A stretch of DNA of 64,000 nt from Belliella pelovolcani (GCF_900156785.1 NZ_FTOP01000011.1:62001-126000), one strand, 5' to 3'. Positions 15,760 through 26,179 are shown, counted from the stretch's first letter. Translations and numbers: made by a program. Notes: generated by a model not told the origin, from the letters alone.

Positions 15760-18291
15760 ATGGCTCAAGGAGAAAACGAGAATATCATACCAATTAACAT
15801 TGAGGACGAAATGCGTGGAGCCTACATCGATTATTCGATGTCGGTTATTGTTTCCAGAGCACTTCCAGATGTCCGAGACGGACTAAAGCCTGTTCACCGA
15901 AGAATACTCTTCGGAATGCAAGAACTAGGAGTATTACATAATAAATCTTTTAAAAAGTCTGCAAGAATTGTGGGTGAGGTACTTGGTAAGTATCATCCAC
16001 ATGGTGATTCAGCAGTTTACGAAACAATGGTTAGAATGGCGCAGCCATGGTCTTTGAGATACCCCTTAGTGGATGGTCAAGGTAACTTTGGTTCCGTTGA
16101 TGGAGATAATCCAGCGGCGATGCGTTATACAGAGGCAAGACTGAAAAGGATTGCTGAGGAGCTATTGATTGATATCAATAAGGAAACCGTTGACTTCCAG
16201 TTGAATTTCGATGACTCTTTAAAAGAACCAGTTGTTTTACCAGCTAAGATCCCAGCATTGTTGTTGAATGGTGCTTCGGGTATCGCAGTGGGTATGGCAA
16301 CCAATATGGCACCCCACAACTTGGGAGAAATTGTAGATGGCATTACTGCTTACATTGACAATAGGGATATAACAGTCTCTGAATTAATGGAGTTTATAGT
16401 AGCACCTGATTTCCCAACGGGTGGTATTATCTATGGTTACAATGGTGTCAAGGCAGCATTTGAGACAGGAAGAGGTAGAGTTGTCATTAGAGGAAAGGCA
16501 GAGATAGAGACTAAGGATAGTGGTAAAGAAATGATCATCATTTCTGAAATCCCATATTTAGTCAATAAGGCTAATATGATCGAGAAGACAGCGCAGCTGA
16601 TCAACGAAAAGAAAATCGATGGGATCTCGGCTATAAGGGATGAATCAGACCGTCAAGGGATGAGGATAGTTTATGAACTAAAGCGTGATGCTATCTCTAA
16701 TGTTGTCTTAAACAATCTATATAAGCAAACACAATTACAGACCTCATTCTCAGTTAATAATGTAGCCCTTGTCAAAGGTAGGCCGCATACATTGAACTTG
16801 AAGGACATGATTGTGCATTATGTCAATCACCGTCACGAGGTAGTAGTCAGAAGGACAGAATATGAGCTAAGAGAAGCAGAGAAAAGGGCCCATATTTTAT
16901 TGGGGTATTTAATTGCTTTAGATAATTTGGATGAAGTCATTGCTCTAATTAGAAACTCTAGAGATCCAGAAACAGCAAGAAATGGCTTAATTGAAAGATT
17001 CGAATTGAGTGAAATTCAAGCCAGAGCAATCTTAGACATGAGGTTGCAGCGTCTTACAGGCATGGAACGTGAGAAGATCCAGGAGGAGTATGATCAGATC
17101 ATGAAGTTGATTGAAGAGCTTAAGGAAATTCTCGCTGATGAGGGCAAGAGAATGCAAATCATCAAGGATGAACTTGCTGAGATCAAAGAACGCTATAATG
17201 ATCCTAGAAGAACTACTATAGAACACAACGCGGAAGACTTCAGCTATGAAGATATGATTCCAAATGAAGAAGTGGTGATTACCGTATCTCATGAAGGGTA
17301 TATCAAGCGTACAGCACTTACAGAGTATAGAACTCAGAGTAGGGGTGGAGTAGGTTCTAGAGGAGCAACAACCAAAGATGATGATTGGACAGAATATTTG
17401 TTTACAGCTTCTACACATAATTATCTACTGATATTTACAGACCTTGGTAAGTTGTTTTGGTTAAAAACTTATGCAATACCAGAGGGAGCAAAAGCTTCCA
17501 AAGGTCGCCCTATTCAAAACTTAATAAATATCACATCAGAGGATAAGATTCGATCTATCATTCAGGTGGGAGATCTTAATGATCCTGACTATATAAATAA
17601 TAATTTCTTAGTAATGGTTACTAAGAATGGTATCATCAAGAAGACCACATTAGAACAATATTCGAGACCTAGAACAAATGGTATCATCGCTTTAAATATC
17701 AGAGATGAAGATCAATTGATGCAGGTTGAAATGACAAACGGAGATTCACATATCATCATTGCAGCGAAATCAGGAAGGGCAATTCATTTCCACGAGTCTA
17801 CAGTAAGACCTATGGGGCGTACGGCTACTGGTGTAAAAGCCATTTCGTTAAGTAATGTTAATGACCAAGTGATTGGCATGGTATGTGCCGCTAGAGAAGA
17901 TGCTAACCTATTGGTAGTTTCGGAAAAAGGATACGGGAAAAGATCACCCCTTGATGAATACCGTATCACCAACCGAGGAGGAAAAGGTGTAAAAGCCATG
18001 AATGTCACCGAGAAGACGGGATCACTTGTTGCAATCAAAGAAGTGGTTGATTCTGATGACCTGATGATAATCAATAAATCAGGAATCACCATCAGAACTC
18101 CAGTTTCTAGCTTGAGAGTAATGGGTAGAGCGACACAAGGTGTAAGATTGATCAAATTGGGAGAAAATGACGAGATATCTTCCGTTGAGAAAATCAGAAA
18201 AGACGAATCCGAGGTCGAAGATACTACCATAGATGCTCAGGGAGAAAGCCCTGATTCAGAAAACAATGAAACTGAGGAACCAAACATTTAA
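15760..18291 (+). CDS. gyrA: DNA gyrase subunit A
   Basis: Breakage-rejoining subunit of gyrase (843 residues). Active-site Tyr lies in [10 protein letters not shown]. The quinolone-resistance region reads [12 protein letters not shown]: the usual Ser is present, so no classical resistance change is seen. A coiled-coil ([19 protein letters not shown]) leads to the C-terminal beta-pinwheel. The GyrA box is divergent, QSRGGVG instead of QRRGGRG, while the repeated [11 protein letters not shown] and [11 protein letters not shown] blades are clear. The acidic Asp/Glu-rich tail is typical. Twelve bases separate it from the TPR gene. gyrB is 40 kb away in this window, also on the plus strand. Confidence 0.97.
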   Translation: MAQGENENIIPINIEDEMRGAYIDYSMSVIVSRALPDVRDGLKPVHRRILFGMQELGVLHNKSFKKSARIVGEVLGKYHPHGDSAVYETMVRMAQPWSLRYPLVDGQGNFGSVDGDNPAAMRYTEARLKRIAEELLIDINKETVDFQLNFDDSLKEPVVLPAKIPALLLNGASGIAVGMATNMAPHNLGEIVDGITAYIDNRDITVSELMEFIVAPDFPTGGIIYGYNGVKAAFETGRGRVVIRGKAEIETKDSGKEMIIISEIPYLVNKANMIEKTAQLINEKKIDGISAIRDESDRQGMRIVYELKRDAISNVVLNNLYKQTQLQTSFSVNNVALVKGRPHTLNLKDMIVHYVNHRHEVVVRRTEYELREAEKRAHILLGYLIALDNLDEVIALIRNSRDPETARNGLIERFELSEIQARAILDMRLQRLTGMEREKIQEEYDQIMKLIEELKEILADEGKRMQIIKDELAEIKERYNDPRRTTIEHNAEDFSYEDMIPNEEVVITVSHEGYIKRTALTEYRTQSRGGVGSRGATTKDDDWTEYLFTASTHNYLLIFTDLGKLFWLKTYAIPEGAKASKGRPIQNLINITSEDKIRSIIQVGDLNDPDYINNNFLVMVTKNGIIKKTTLEQYSRPRTNGIIALNIRDEDQLMQVEMTNGDSHIIIAAKSGRAIHFHESTVRPMGRTATGVKAISLSNVNDQVIGMVCAAREDANLLVVSEKGYGKRSPLDEYRITNRGGKGVKAMNVTEKTGSLVAIKEVVDSDDLMIINKSGITIRTPVSSLRVMGRATQGVRLIKLGENDEISSVEKIRKDESEVEDTTIDAQGESPDSENNETEEPNI

Positions 18292-18303
18292 GAAAAACAC
18301 AAA

Positions 18304-19512
18304 ATGAAAAAATTAATCCTATCAATCGCATTGGCAGGTCTTGTTTCTGTGAGTTTTGCCCAAAAAAAGGTAGCAAAATCTGCTGAGAAAAATTTCAAAA
18401 AAGGTGAGTTGACAACAGCATTAGATGAAATCAATGCTGCCTTATCAAACCCTGAAACAATGGATGATCCATCAAATCATCTGTTAAAAGGTAAGATTCA
18501 AACCAAAATGTTTGAAGCTGGAGATGAAAATGAAATGTCTACGGTCGCTCTTGGTAGAGATGCTTTCGGAACTTTCACAAAGACTATGGAAATGGTAGGT
18601 AATGATGAAAGTTCAAAAGTTGGAAAAGAAGTTTATAAAGATGATTTGGCTGGTATGCCAGAAAATCTAAGACCATTTGGAATTGTGACCTTGAAAAATA
18701 CTGCTTTCCAGAAAGCAATAGCGACTTACGAGGAAGACAATATGGAGATGGCTTATGAGTTCTTTGCTTTGGCTGGAGATATTGATCCTACTGATTCTAC
18801 TATGAACTTCAATGCTGGATACCTTGCAAATGATTTAGGAAAGTATGAAGAAGCTAAAAAATATTTTAACAGATTGTTGGAGCTTGAGGATTATAATAAA
18901 TTGAATGCTTATTATTTCTTGATTCAGATTGCTACAAGTGCAGATTCTAATCCAGAGGAAGCTTTAAGATTGATAGGGGAGGCAAGAAAAGCAGATCCTT
19001 CCGATAAGACTTTAGCTGAATATGAAATTCAATTGTTATTACAATTGAATAAAATGGATGAAGCATTGACTTCTGTGGTTTCAGCCCTCGAAAATGATCC
19101 TAATAATGCTGGAATTCTTCTTAGATATGGATACTTGCTAGAGCAGTCTGGTGATTTGGAAGGAGCTTTAGTTCAATATAAGAAATCTGTAGAAGCTGAT
19201 CCTGAGTTTTTTGAAGGAAATAACTATGCAGGCGCTATTTATCTTGAGAAAGCAAGAGTTATTCTTAATGAAGTAGGAAACCTTTCTGATGAAGAATGGG
19301 AAAAAAGAGCTGATTCTATGAATAAAGAAGCCGAAGGATATTATAGAGAAGCTGTACCATATTTTACAAAGGCAACAGAAATCAGGCCTGACTCTACTGA
19401 TATCCTTGAGATACTTTTTCAAATCCACACCAGACTTGGTAACAAGGAAGAGGCTGAAAAGTATAATCAAAAACTAATTGCCATCCTTGGTGAAAATTGG
19501 ATGGAAGGTTAA
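18304..19512 (+). CDS. Exported TPR-repeat protein
   Basis: The product has 402 residues with a signal peptide ending at VSFAQ. TPR units are readable through most of the mature protein, for example AYEFFALAGDIDPTDSTMNF, NDLGKYEEAKKYFNRLLEL, NKMDEALTSVVSALENDPNN and LLEQSGDLEGALVQYKKSVE. Such repeats form superhelical protein-binding scaffolds; a periplasmic partner is likely but unidentified. The gene begins 12 bases after gyrA and is probably read from the same transcript; a strong terminator follows. Confidence 0.92.
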   Translation: MKKLILSIALAGLVSVSFAQKKVAKSAEKNFKKGELTTALDEINAALSNPETMDDPSNHLLKGKIQTKMFEAGDENEMSTVALGRDAFGTFTKTMEMVGNDESSKVGKEVYKDDLAGMPENLRPFGIVTLKNTAFQKAIATYEEDNMEMAYEFFALAGDIDPTDSTMNFNAGYLANDLGKYEEAKKYFNRLLELEDYNKLNAYYFLIQIATSADSNPEEALRLIGEARKADPSDKTLAEYEIQLLLQLNKMDEALTSVVSALENDPNNAGILLRYGYLLEQSGDLEGALVQYKKSVEADPEFFEGNNYAGAIYLEKARVILNEVGNLSDEEWEKRADSMNKEAEGYYREAVPYFTKATEIRPDSTDILEILFQIHTRLGNKEEAEKYNQKLIAILGENWMEG

Positions 19513-19530
19513 TTCTTAAATCATTAATAC

Positions 19531-19562
19531 AAAAAAAGCTACCTTTCGAGGTGGCTTTTTTT
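19531..19562 (+). terminator. Intrinsic terminator of the gyrA-TPR unit
   Basis: AAAAAAGCTACC/GGTGGCTTTTTT pairs through a TTTCGA loop, with a T run at the end, 18 bases past the TPR stop. Confidence 0.85.
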
Positions 19563-19685
19563 GTTGTTAGCACGACTAAATAACCACTGATACATTTTTT
19601 AAAATCATCTAAAACCCTTTGGTAAAAAAACGTTTTTAAATGATAGTTGCTTCTTATAGCTTTTACCTTTCAAACAATAGACCTT

Positions 19686-22145
19686 ATGTTAAAACATGTA
19701 AGTTTGTCATTAGCTTTTATATGCTTGACATTTCAATTTTCTTATGCTCAAAATCCCTCTTCGAAACTTTATCATGATCTATTAAAACTAAAAGAGACAA
19801 AAAGGATCCTTTTCGTGGCAGCCCATCCTGATGATGAAAATACAAGACTGATCTCGTATTTAGCAAATGGTGAACATGCTCAAGTGGCTTACCTTTCTCT
19901 TACCCGTGGAGATGGGGGGCAAAATTTAATTGGAAAGGAGCTTGGGATTGAATTGGGAATGATAAGGACTCACGAACTCCTAAAAGCAAGAGAAACTGAT
20001 GGAGGAAGACAGTTTTTTTCAAGAGCGCTTGATTTTGGATTCAGTAAGAATCCAGATGAAACATTGAATAACTGGGATAAAGAGCATTTGCTTTCTGATG
20101 TAGTATGGATTATCAGGAATTTTCAACCTGATATTATTATCAATAGATTCAATACCATTCCAGGGACCACACATGGACATCATACGACATCTGCTATCCT
20201 TTCTTCAGAAGCTTTTGATATCGTAGATGATCCAGAGGCTTTCTCAGAACAACTCAATTATACAAAACCTTGGAAAGCAAAAAGATTATTTTGGAATGCG
20301 TATAATTGGGGAGGTCAGTATGAACCAAAAGATGGAATGAATTATCATATTTTTCCTGTAGGTGATTATAACCCTTTGTTAGGCACCACCTATTCTCAGA
20401 TCGCAGCAGATAGTAGGACTATGCATAAATCTCAAGGCTTTGGATCCACTTCACAGATAGGTTTTGGACAAGACTTTATCGAACAGATCAAAGGTGAAAG
20501 TTTCAAAAATAGTCCATTTGAAGGTATTGAAAGCCGCTGGAATAAGGTTCCAAATGGACAATCAATCGTATCAGCAATTGACAAAGCCATTCAAAGTTTT
20601 GATTTTATCGATGTTGAACAAAATGCAAAGAATCTGTTGAATATTAAGAGAATAATGGATTTCTCTGATTTCCAAGAACCATGGTTCAAGGAAAAGCAAG
20701 ATTTCATCAATCAATTGATTTTAGATGTTTTAGGTGTAAAAGCTGAATTTATTATCAGAAAAGAAATAGCATATGCTGGAGAGTCTGTAGATGCTGAGAT
20801 GATTTTTAATAATCCAAGTAGCCTGCCAATTCAAATCATACAAGTTCGAAATTCACTTTTGAATATGAATATGAATAAAGAAGCGGTGGATAATAAACCA
20901 ATAAGTCAGTCATTAAAACTGACTATTCCAAAAGATTTCCCTATATCTCAACCGTTTTGGTTAGAAAAACCAATTGATAATAGTTTATTTGATATTCAAG
21001 ATAAAAATAATATTGGTGCACCGATCAATAAACCAAGCATATCTCTTTTGCTGGATCTAAAAATAGATGGACAGTCTATTCAATTAGAGCTACCTTTGAT
21101 GTATAAATATAATGACCAGGTAGATGGAGAAATAAAGCAGCCATTTACAATTGTTCCAGAGGTCAATGTAAGCCTAACTCAATCATTGGTGTTTTTGGTA
21201 GGTGGTGCTAAACCTGAGCTGTCAGTCGAGGTAACATTCAAAGATAAGTTTCTTGATGGTGAGTTAATATTTGAGGGGCTTACAAATGCGCAATATCAGA
21301 TTCTTGCATCAGAAAAGGATGAAAGGAGGAAAAGAATAATTTATCAGGTAAAGTTACTTGATTCTGATGTTGAAAAAAAGGAGGTAACTGCTGCATTCAG
21401 TGCGAGTGATGGAAGGGTTTTTAATCAAAATACCAAAAGAATACTTTATAAGCATATTCCTAATCTGACCTATTTTACACCTTCTCAATTCAGCCTGATT
21501 AAAATGGATATTAAGATGTCTGATCAGAAGGTAGGTTATATCGTTGGAGCAGGAGATGATGTCCCTGATGTGTTGAGAAATTTAGGCTATGAAGTGAATT
21601 TTATAGAAAATGGAGATATTCAAAAGGATAAACTGAATGCCTACAAAACAATAGTGATTGGCATCAGGGCATTTAACACCAATCAAAATTTAGCAAACAA
21701 TGTCGATCAATTGATGGAATATGTCAAGGGTGGAGGTAATCTGATTGTGCAGTATAACACATCTTCTCCACTACTTACTCGTGACTTAGGTCCATACCCA
21801 TTTTCAATATCAAGAGATCGTGTGACGGTAGAAGATTCTCCAGTCGAAGCTGATTTCAATCATCCTGTTTTAAGTTATCCAAATCGAATATCGAGTCAGG
21901 ATTTCGATGGCTGGGTGCAAGAAAGAGGATTATATTTTACTTCGAACTGGGATTCAAAATATACTACGCCTTTTATCATGCAAGACCCAGGTGAAAAGGA
22001 AAGCGCTGGTTCACTTTTATTTACTCAATATGGTAAAGGTACTTACACATATTCTGGAATCTCGTGGTTCAGGCAATTACCTGCGGGAGTTCCTGGTGCT
22101 ATCAAAATCTTTGTCAATCTAATCGAACAAGGTGATGGACGATAA
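19686..22145 (+). CDS. Exported PIG-L/LmbE-family deacetylase with C-terminal GATase-like domain
   Basis: The ORF extends back to a TTG at 19647, but ATG 19686 gives 819 residues with a good signal peptide (ending SYAQ). The zinc deacetylase motif AAHPDDE is at residues 45-51 with a second His cluster GTTHGHHTT around 162-170; this family removes N-acetyl groups from GlcNAc-type substrates. A middle beta-rich region follows, then a C-terminal domain (VGYIVGAGDDVPDVLRNLGY, IVIGIRAFNTNQNLANN, YVKGGGNLIVQYNT) shaped like the Gln-amidotransferase/ThuA fold. The stop overlaps the next small ORF by 11 bases. Likely acts in the periplasm on an N-acetylated sugar or glycan; this is inferred. Confidence 0.92.
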   Translation: MLKHVSLSLAFICLTFQFSYAQNPSSKLYHDLLKLKETKRILFVAAHPDDENTRLISYLANGEHAQVAYLSLTRGDGGQNLIGKELGIELGMIRTHELLKARETDGGRQFFSRALDFGFSKNPDETLNNWDKEHLLSDVVWIIRNFQPDIIINRFNTIPGTTHGHHTTSAILSSEAFDIVDDPEAFSEQLNYTKPWKAKRLFWNAYNWGGQYEPKDGMNYHIFPVGDYNPLLGTTYSQIAADSRTMHKSQGFGSTSQIGFGQDFIEQIKGESFKNSPFEGIESRWNKVPNGQSIVSAIDKAIQSFDFIDVEQNAKNLLNIKRIMDFSDFQEPWFKEKQDFINQLILDVLGVKAEFIIRKEIAYAGESVDAEMIFNNPSSLPIQIIQVRNSLLNMNMNKEAVDNKPISQSLKLTIPKDFPISQPFWLEKPIDNSLFDIQDKNNIGAPINKPSISLLLDLKIDGQSIQLELPLMYKYNDQVDGEIKQPFTIVPEVNVSLTQSLVFLVGGAKPELSVEVTFKDKFLDGELIFEGLTNAQYQILASEKDERRKRIIYQVKLLDSDVEKKEVTAAFSASDGRVFNQNTKRILYKHIPNLTYFTPSQFSLIKMDIKMSDQKVGYIVGAGDDVPDVLRNLGYEVNFIENGDIQKDKLNAYKTIVIGIRAFNTNQNLANNVDQLMEYVKGGGNLIVQYNTSSPLLTRDLGPYPFSISRDRVTVEDSPVEADFNHPVLSYPNRISSQDFDGWVQERGLYFTSNWDSKYTTPFIMQDPGEKESAGSLLFTQYGKGTYTYSGISWFRQLPAGVPGAIKIFVNLIEQGDGR

Positions 22146-22236
22146 GGTGAATTGGAATAAATGGTATTGGTTGTTAATCATTGCTTTAGCAGTATTGATT
22201 GGCTTATTTTATTGGTTAACCCAAGCATTTTCATGA
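22135..22236 (+). CDS. 33-residue single-pass membrane peptide between deacetylase and symporter
   Basis: An uninterrupted ORF beginning ATG GAC GAT AAG and ending TGA. The product starts MDDKVNWNKWYW, followed by one hydrophobic segment of about 18 residues (LLIIALAVLIGLFYWL) and TQAFS. It starts inside the end of the deacetylase gene (11-base overlap) and its stop shares ATGA with symporter start 22233. AAGG lies just upstream. The two overlaps give the typical look of a coupled three-gene unit. I infer a small subunit or chaperone of the symporter; no family is known to me. Confidence 0.68.
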   Translation: MDDKVNWNKWYWLLIIALAVLIGLFYWLTQAFS

Positions 22237-23939
22237 GTACGGTTGATTGGATTGTATTATTTTCTACATTATTTCTGATAGTTGGCTATGGGGTATATAA
22301 AACCTATGGGCCCAAGAGTATGGACAATTATTTGAGAGGTGATAGTGACATGAACTGGTGGACCATTGGACTTTCAATCATGGCTACTCAAGCGTCGGCT
22401 ATTACCTTTTTGAGTACTCCTGGACAGGCGTATGAAGATGGAATGCGTTTTATACAATTCTATTTTGGCTTGCCAGTTGCAATGATCATTCTTTCAGTTA
22501 CGTTTATACCTATTTATTATAAATTGAAAGTTTACACCGCATATCAGTTTCTTGAAAATAGGTTTGATTTAAAAACAAGAACTTTAGCAGCTCTTTTATT
22601 TCTGACACAGCGGGGTTTAGCAGCAGGGATTACAATCTATGCTCCATCTATTATTTTATCGACCCTTTTGGGTTGGAGTCTATTTTGGACTAATATTTTT
22701 ATAGGTCTGCTTGTAATCTTATACACTGTGTCAGGAGGGACAAAAGCAGTTTCGATTACTCAAAAGCAGCAAATGGCCGTGATGATGGGTGGGATGGTAC
22801 TAGCTGGCGTCTTCGTGATTAATATGCTCCCAGTGAGTTTCTCTGAAGCGCTACATGTGGCTGGAAAAATGGAGCGTTTGAATATTGTGAATTTTGAATT
22901 CAACCTTTCAGATCGTTACAATTTTTGGTCAGGTATGACGGCTGCATTATTCCTTTTTCTTTCCTATTTTGGAACTGATCAGTCTCAAGTTCAAAGGTAT
23001 TTGACAGGAAAAACACTTGCAGAGAGTCGAATGGGACTGATAATGAATGGGCTATTGAAAGTACCGATGCAATTTATCATCCTATTTATAGGTGTTATGG
23101 TTTTTGTGTTTTATCAGTTTTTCCAACCTCCTGTAGTATTCAATAAAGTGCAAACCGAGAGTCTTATCAATTCAGGATTAAGAGATGACTATTTTCAATT
23201 AGAAGAACAATTTTCAGAGGTTTTTGACCAAAAATCAAAATCAATTTCTGAATTACTTTTAGCTATAGAAAGTAGTAATGAAGTAGGTATAGCAGATGCT
23301 CAAGCAAAAATGAAGTCTGCGCATACCAAACAAGAAGAAATCAGAAAAGATGTCAAATCTTTGATAATTCAAAATGATGCCTCAGCTGAAACAAAGGATA
23401 CAGATTATGTTTTTATGCGCTTCGTGATGGACTATCTGCCTGTAGGAATTGTAGGGCTGCTTTTTGCAGTTATCTTTTCTGCTGCCATGTCATCTACTGC
23501 CTCCGAACTCAATTCTCTTGGTACAACTTCAACTGTGGATATCTATAAAAGGTCTCTTTACAAAGAGGGTTCAGATAAGCACTATATGCTTTCCTCCAAA
23601 TGGCTTACCGCGTTTTGGGGTGTCTTTGCAATTTTATTTGCTACTTATGCGACATTATTTGAGAATTTGATTCAGGCTGTCAATCTTCTTGGATCCCTAT
23701 TTTATGGGACAATTTTAGGCATTTTCTTGGTAGGTTTCTATATGAAATGGATCAAAGGAAATGCCGTATTTGTTGCAGCTCTTATGGCAGAAGCTATTAT
23801 TTTATTGATTCACTGGCACAATGGAGATGCTCTATTTGGTATTCCAATCAATATTGGTTTTCTGTGGTACAATGCCATAGGCTGTATTTTGGTCATGGTT
23901 TTTGCTATTCTCATTCAGGCTGCCAATAGACAGAAATAA
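22233..23939 (+). CDS. Sodium:solute symporter (SSS family)
   Basis: ATG 22233 (568 residues) is preferred over ATG 22161, because it begins with the conserved MSTVDWIVLF first helix and shares ATGA with the small ORF. The protein has about 13 membrane helices, and SSS landmarks such as NWWTIGLSIMATQASAITFL (sodium-site helix), GQAYEDGM, YTVSGGTKAV and AMSSTASELNSLGTTS. Residues ~306-392 form an unusually long soluble, Glu/Lys/Gln-rich insert, probably helical. Substrate is unknown; pairing with an exported deacetylase suggests a sugar or sugar-acid released in the periplasm. Confidence 0.94.
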   Translation: MSTVDWIVLFSTLFLIVGYGVYKTYGPKSMDNYLRGDSDMNWWTIGLSIMATQASAITFLSTPGQAYEDGMRFIQFYFGLPVAMIILSVTFIPIYYKLKVYTAYQFLENRFDLKTRTLAALLFLTQRGLAAGITIYAPSIILSTLLGWSLFWTNIFIGLLVILYTVSGGTKAVSITQKQQMAVMMGGMVLAGVFVINMLPVSFSEALHVAGKMERLNIVNFEFNLSDRYNFWSGMTAALFLFLSYFGTDQSQVQRYLTGKTLAESRMGLIMNGLLKVPMQFIILFIGVMVFVFYQFFQPPVVFNKVQTESLINSGLRDDYFQLEEQFSEVFDQKSKSISELLLAIESSNEVGIADAQAKMKSAHTKQEEIRKDVKSLIIQNDASAETKDTDYVFMRFVMDYLPVGIVGLLFAVIFSAAMSSTASELNSLGTTSTVDIYKRSLYKEGSDKHYMLSSKWLTAFWGVFAILFATYATLFENLIQAVNLLGSLFYGTILGIFLVGFYMKWIKGNAVFVAALMAEAIILLIHWHNGDALFGIPINIGFLWYNAIGCILVMVFAILIQAANRQK

Positions 23940-23977
23940 AAAAATGCACCTTAGAATAATCTGAGGTGCATTTTTTG
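23938..23977. terminator. Bidirectional terminator between symporter and M28 peptidase
   Basis: The stem ATGCACCTTAG/CTGAGGTGCAT (one G-T pair), flanked by A and T runs on both sides, sits between two convergent genes. Confidence 0.8.
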
Positions 23978-23995
23978 TCAAATATTTCCGAGAAC

Positions 23996-25345
23996 TTATC
24001 TTGTAATAGGCTGAGGAAATACAGCGAGACTTTCGTGCCCACCTTCTCCTACGGCCTGCACTGCAAAGAAATAGTTGTCTTTGGAATAAGGAATAGTGAG
24101 TGTAGTATCTTCTGTATAGAACTTTTTAGACCACATGGACTCGTTTGTTTCTCTCATCAAGACATAGTAGCCTTTCGCCTTCCCGATTTTTGGAGCCTCC
24201 CATCTCAAAGTGGAAGTATTGCTCAATCTTCTTACATCTATCCCTACCATTTGTGGTTCGGAAGGGGCGGTAGCTAAATATGCCAAAGCAGCAAGGTTGA
24301 TTCCCGTTGCTTTTCTCATGTATTCAAAATCCATGAATTCTGGTAAATCCCCGTATTGTATACCATCTTCCAGTCTTACATTTTCATGTTGAGCGTAATA
24401 GTTTTCATTCATTTCACATACTCGGATAGCTGTGAAGCCTTCTCTGGCAAAAGGTGTATGATCTCCACCACGAAGGAATCGATCATTTCTGTATATCAGT
24501 TTTACTTCAAGTTGATCCACGTACCTTTCTCCAACTTCTTTCATAAATCTAGCAAGTTGTCGTGATTTACTATCATTTTCGCCATTGGTATATCTTCTTA
24601 CAGCAGCCATTTGCTCTGTTTCCGCCATAGGAACACCTTCTGAAAAAATTCTGATTCTTGTATTGTCGGCAATATCTGTTCCTGAGGATCTGCTGTTACC
24701 TATCATATCATTGTTGAGGACAGCTGCAAGATTCCAGTTTTCTGACTTTGCTTTTTTGGCTAAGTACTCTGCACCCTTAAGCCCTTGTTCTTCACCACTG
24801 ACTACTACAAACTTGATCGTAGCAGGATAAGTGTTTTTTGACATAATTTTGACTAGCTCTATGATGGCAGCTACTCCAGAACCATCATCATTTGCACCTG
24901 GGGCATCAATTTTTGAATCCATGACACTAAGTGCTCTACTATCTATATGAGCCATGATGATAAAAATTCTATCATCATTTGGATCTATACCTTGCAAGGT
25001 TGCAATGACATTTCCTAATTTACTATCTGTTGGAATTCTCCTGTTGTCAGCTGGAATAGTAAAGAAATCAATCTCAGAGCTTAATCTTCCTCCAGCATCT
25101 TTTTCAAATGATTTGAAATGATTTAATACATAGTTTTGAGAAGCAAGAATCCCTCTATTTTCCTCTTCTTCGCTCAGCGTGTGCCTCGTGCCAAAGTCTG
25201 CTAGGTCTCTTACATATTGCTCTAAGCTCGTAGCACTGATTTGTGAAACCATTTTTTCAATTTTTGAATCTCTTTGAACAATCTGAGTTTGAGCAAATGC
25301 AGATGTTGAAACAAGTAGGGTAATTATTATGAATATTTTTCTCAT
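23996..25345 (-). CDS. Exported M28-family zinc aminopeptidase
   Basis: Starting at ATG 25345 (449 residues) gives a signal peptide MRKIFIIITLLVSTSAFAQ; the longer TTG-initiated frame is unlikely. The di-zinc ligands are in family order: AHIDSR (His), GANDDGSG (Asp), GEEQGLKG (Glu pair), NNDMIGN (Asp) and GGDHTPF (His). About 90 C-terminal residues (MVGIDVRRLSNTSTLRWEAP ... YYVLMRETNES) look like a fibronectin type III domain. A secreted or periplasmic aminopeptidase for protein scavenging is inferred. Divergent from the DinB-like gene, with 68 bases between starts. Confidence 0.94.
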   Translation of the reverse strand: MRKIFIIITLLVSTSAFAQTQIVQRDSKIEKMVSQISATSLEQYVRDLADFGTRHTLSEEEENRGILASQNYVLNHFKSFEKDAGGRLSSEIDFFTIPADNRRIPTDSKLGNVIATLQGIDPNDDRIFIIMAHIDSRALSVMDSKIDAPGANDDGSGVAAIIELVKIMSKNTYPATIKFVVVSGEEQGLKGAEYLAKKAKSENWNLAAVLNNDMIGNSRSSGTDIADNTRIRIFSEGVPMAETEQMAAVRRYTNGENDSKSRQLARFMKEVGERYVDQLEVKLIYRNDRFLRGGDHTPFAREGFTAIRVCEMNENYYAQHENVRLEDGIQYGDLPEFMDFEYMRKATGINLAALAYLATAPSEPQMVGIDVRRLSNTSTLRWEAPKIGKAKGYYVLMRETNESMWSKKFYTEDTTLTIPYSKDNYFFAVQAVGEGGHESLAVFPQPITR

Positions 25346-25413
25346 TTTAGTTATAGGTGATTTTGAAACTATTAAATTTACTAAAGTACTATAGATCACC
25401 AAACGAATTTTAC

Positions 25414-25929
25414 ATGAACGAATCTATGAAACCCAAAGTAGGAGAATATGCCCCTTATTACGGAAAGTATATTGATAAAATTATCAATGAAGATATTTCC
25501 AAGTTGTTGCTGAATCAAGTAGAGGAAATAAGAAAGTTTTACGAGGAAATGGGGGAGGAGAAGAGCAATCTGGCCTATGCTGAAGGTAAATGGACTGCAA
25601 AGGAAGTTTTAAATCATATTGCTGATACGGATAGAGTGATGACATTTAGAGCTTTATGCTTTTCAAGGGGAGAGACTTCACCTTTACCTGGATTTGATCA
25701 GGATATCTATGTTTCCAATGCTAGAGCCAATGATATTCCATTAATGAATTTACTTGAGGATTTTGAAATGCAGCGTTATGCCTTGGTATCTATGTTGAAA
25801 ACGCTTCCAATAGCAAGTTATACCAAGACTGGAATTGCGAGTAATCATGAGGTTAGTGTCAGAGCATTATTTTATATCATGGCTGGCCATGTTTTGCATC
25901 ATTTAGAGGTTTTGAAGGAGCGATATTGA
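25414..25929 (+). CDS. DinB/YfiT-like metal-dependent four-helix protein
   Basis: I use ATG 25414 (171 residues); ATG 25426 is also possible, and the TTG at 25357 would overlap the divergent gene's promoter. The metal-site histidines of the DinB_2/YfiT fold are visible: NHIADTDRVMTFRAL (first His), and GHVLHHLEVL near the C-terminus. Relatives include bacillithiol-S-transferases and thiol-dependent detoxification enzymes. Many Bacteroidota make bacillithiol, so that activity is plausible but unproven here. Confidence 0.88.
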   Translation: MNESMKPKVGEYAPYYGKYIDKIINEDISKLLLNQVEEIRKFYEEMGEEKSNLAYAEGKWTAKEVLNHIADTDRVMTFRALCFSRGETSPLPGFDQDIYVSNARANDIPLMNLLEDFEMQRYALVSMLKTLPIASYTKTGIASNHEVSVRALFYIMAGHVLHHLEVLKERY

Positions 25930-26012
25930 AATTCTTCAATGGTTTGAAAGTAGCCTTTATTGATCATTGTCGGATTATAAAAGTATGTTTTTGACGTCTT
26001 CATGAAATTAAA

Positions 26013-26045
26013 TTGGGGTGTATTCGAGAAATTATACTATATTTG
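26013..26045 (+). promoter_or_regulatory. Candidate promoter for the 555-residue gene
   Basis: TTG at 26013-26015 and TATATTTG at 26038-26045 have a 22-base spacer, inside the accepted 17-23 range. The predicted leader is about 130 bases and contains no strong structure that I can see. Confidence 0.35.
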
Positions 26046-26179
26046 CTGAATTTATCTACTGCAAAAAATCTAAGAAAATGAATTTGAGCTTGCTTTTTAA
26101 ATCGACAAAAAATTCTTTTCACGCAGTTTGAAAATTTCACATAATTTCAGAATAAGAATAACTAAAAAATAAAATTTAT

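Noticed and set aside
17032-17418. 128-codon antisense ORF inside gyrA
   Set aside because: It overlaps a fully supported gyrA reading frame, is Cys- and Ser-rich without pattern, and has no start-site evidence.
22161-22232. 24-codon N-terminal extension of the symporter from ATG 22161
   Set aside because: The extension is unlike SSS N-termini and covers the better-supported small ORF; ATG 22233 shares ATGA with that ORF.
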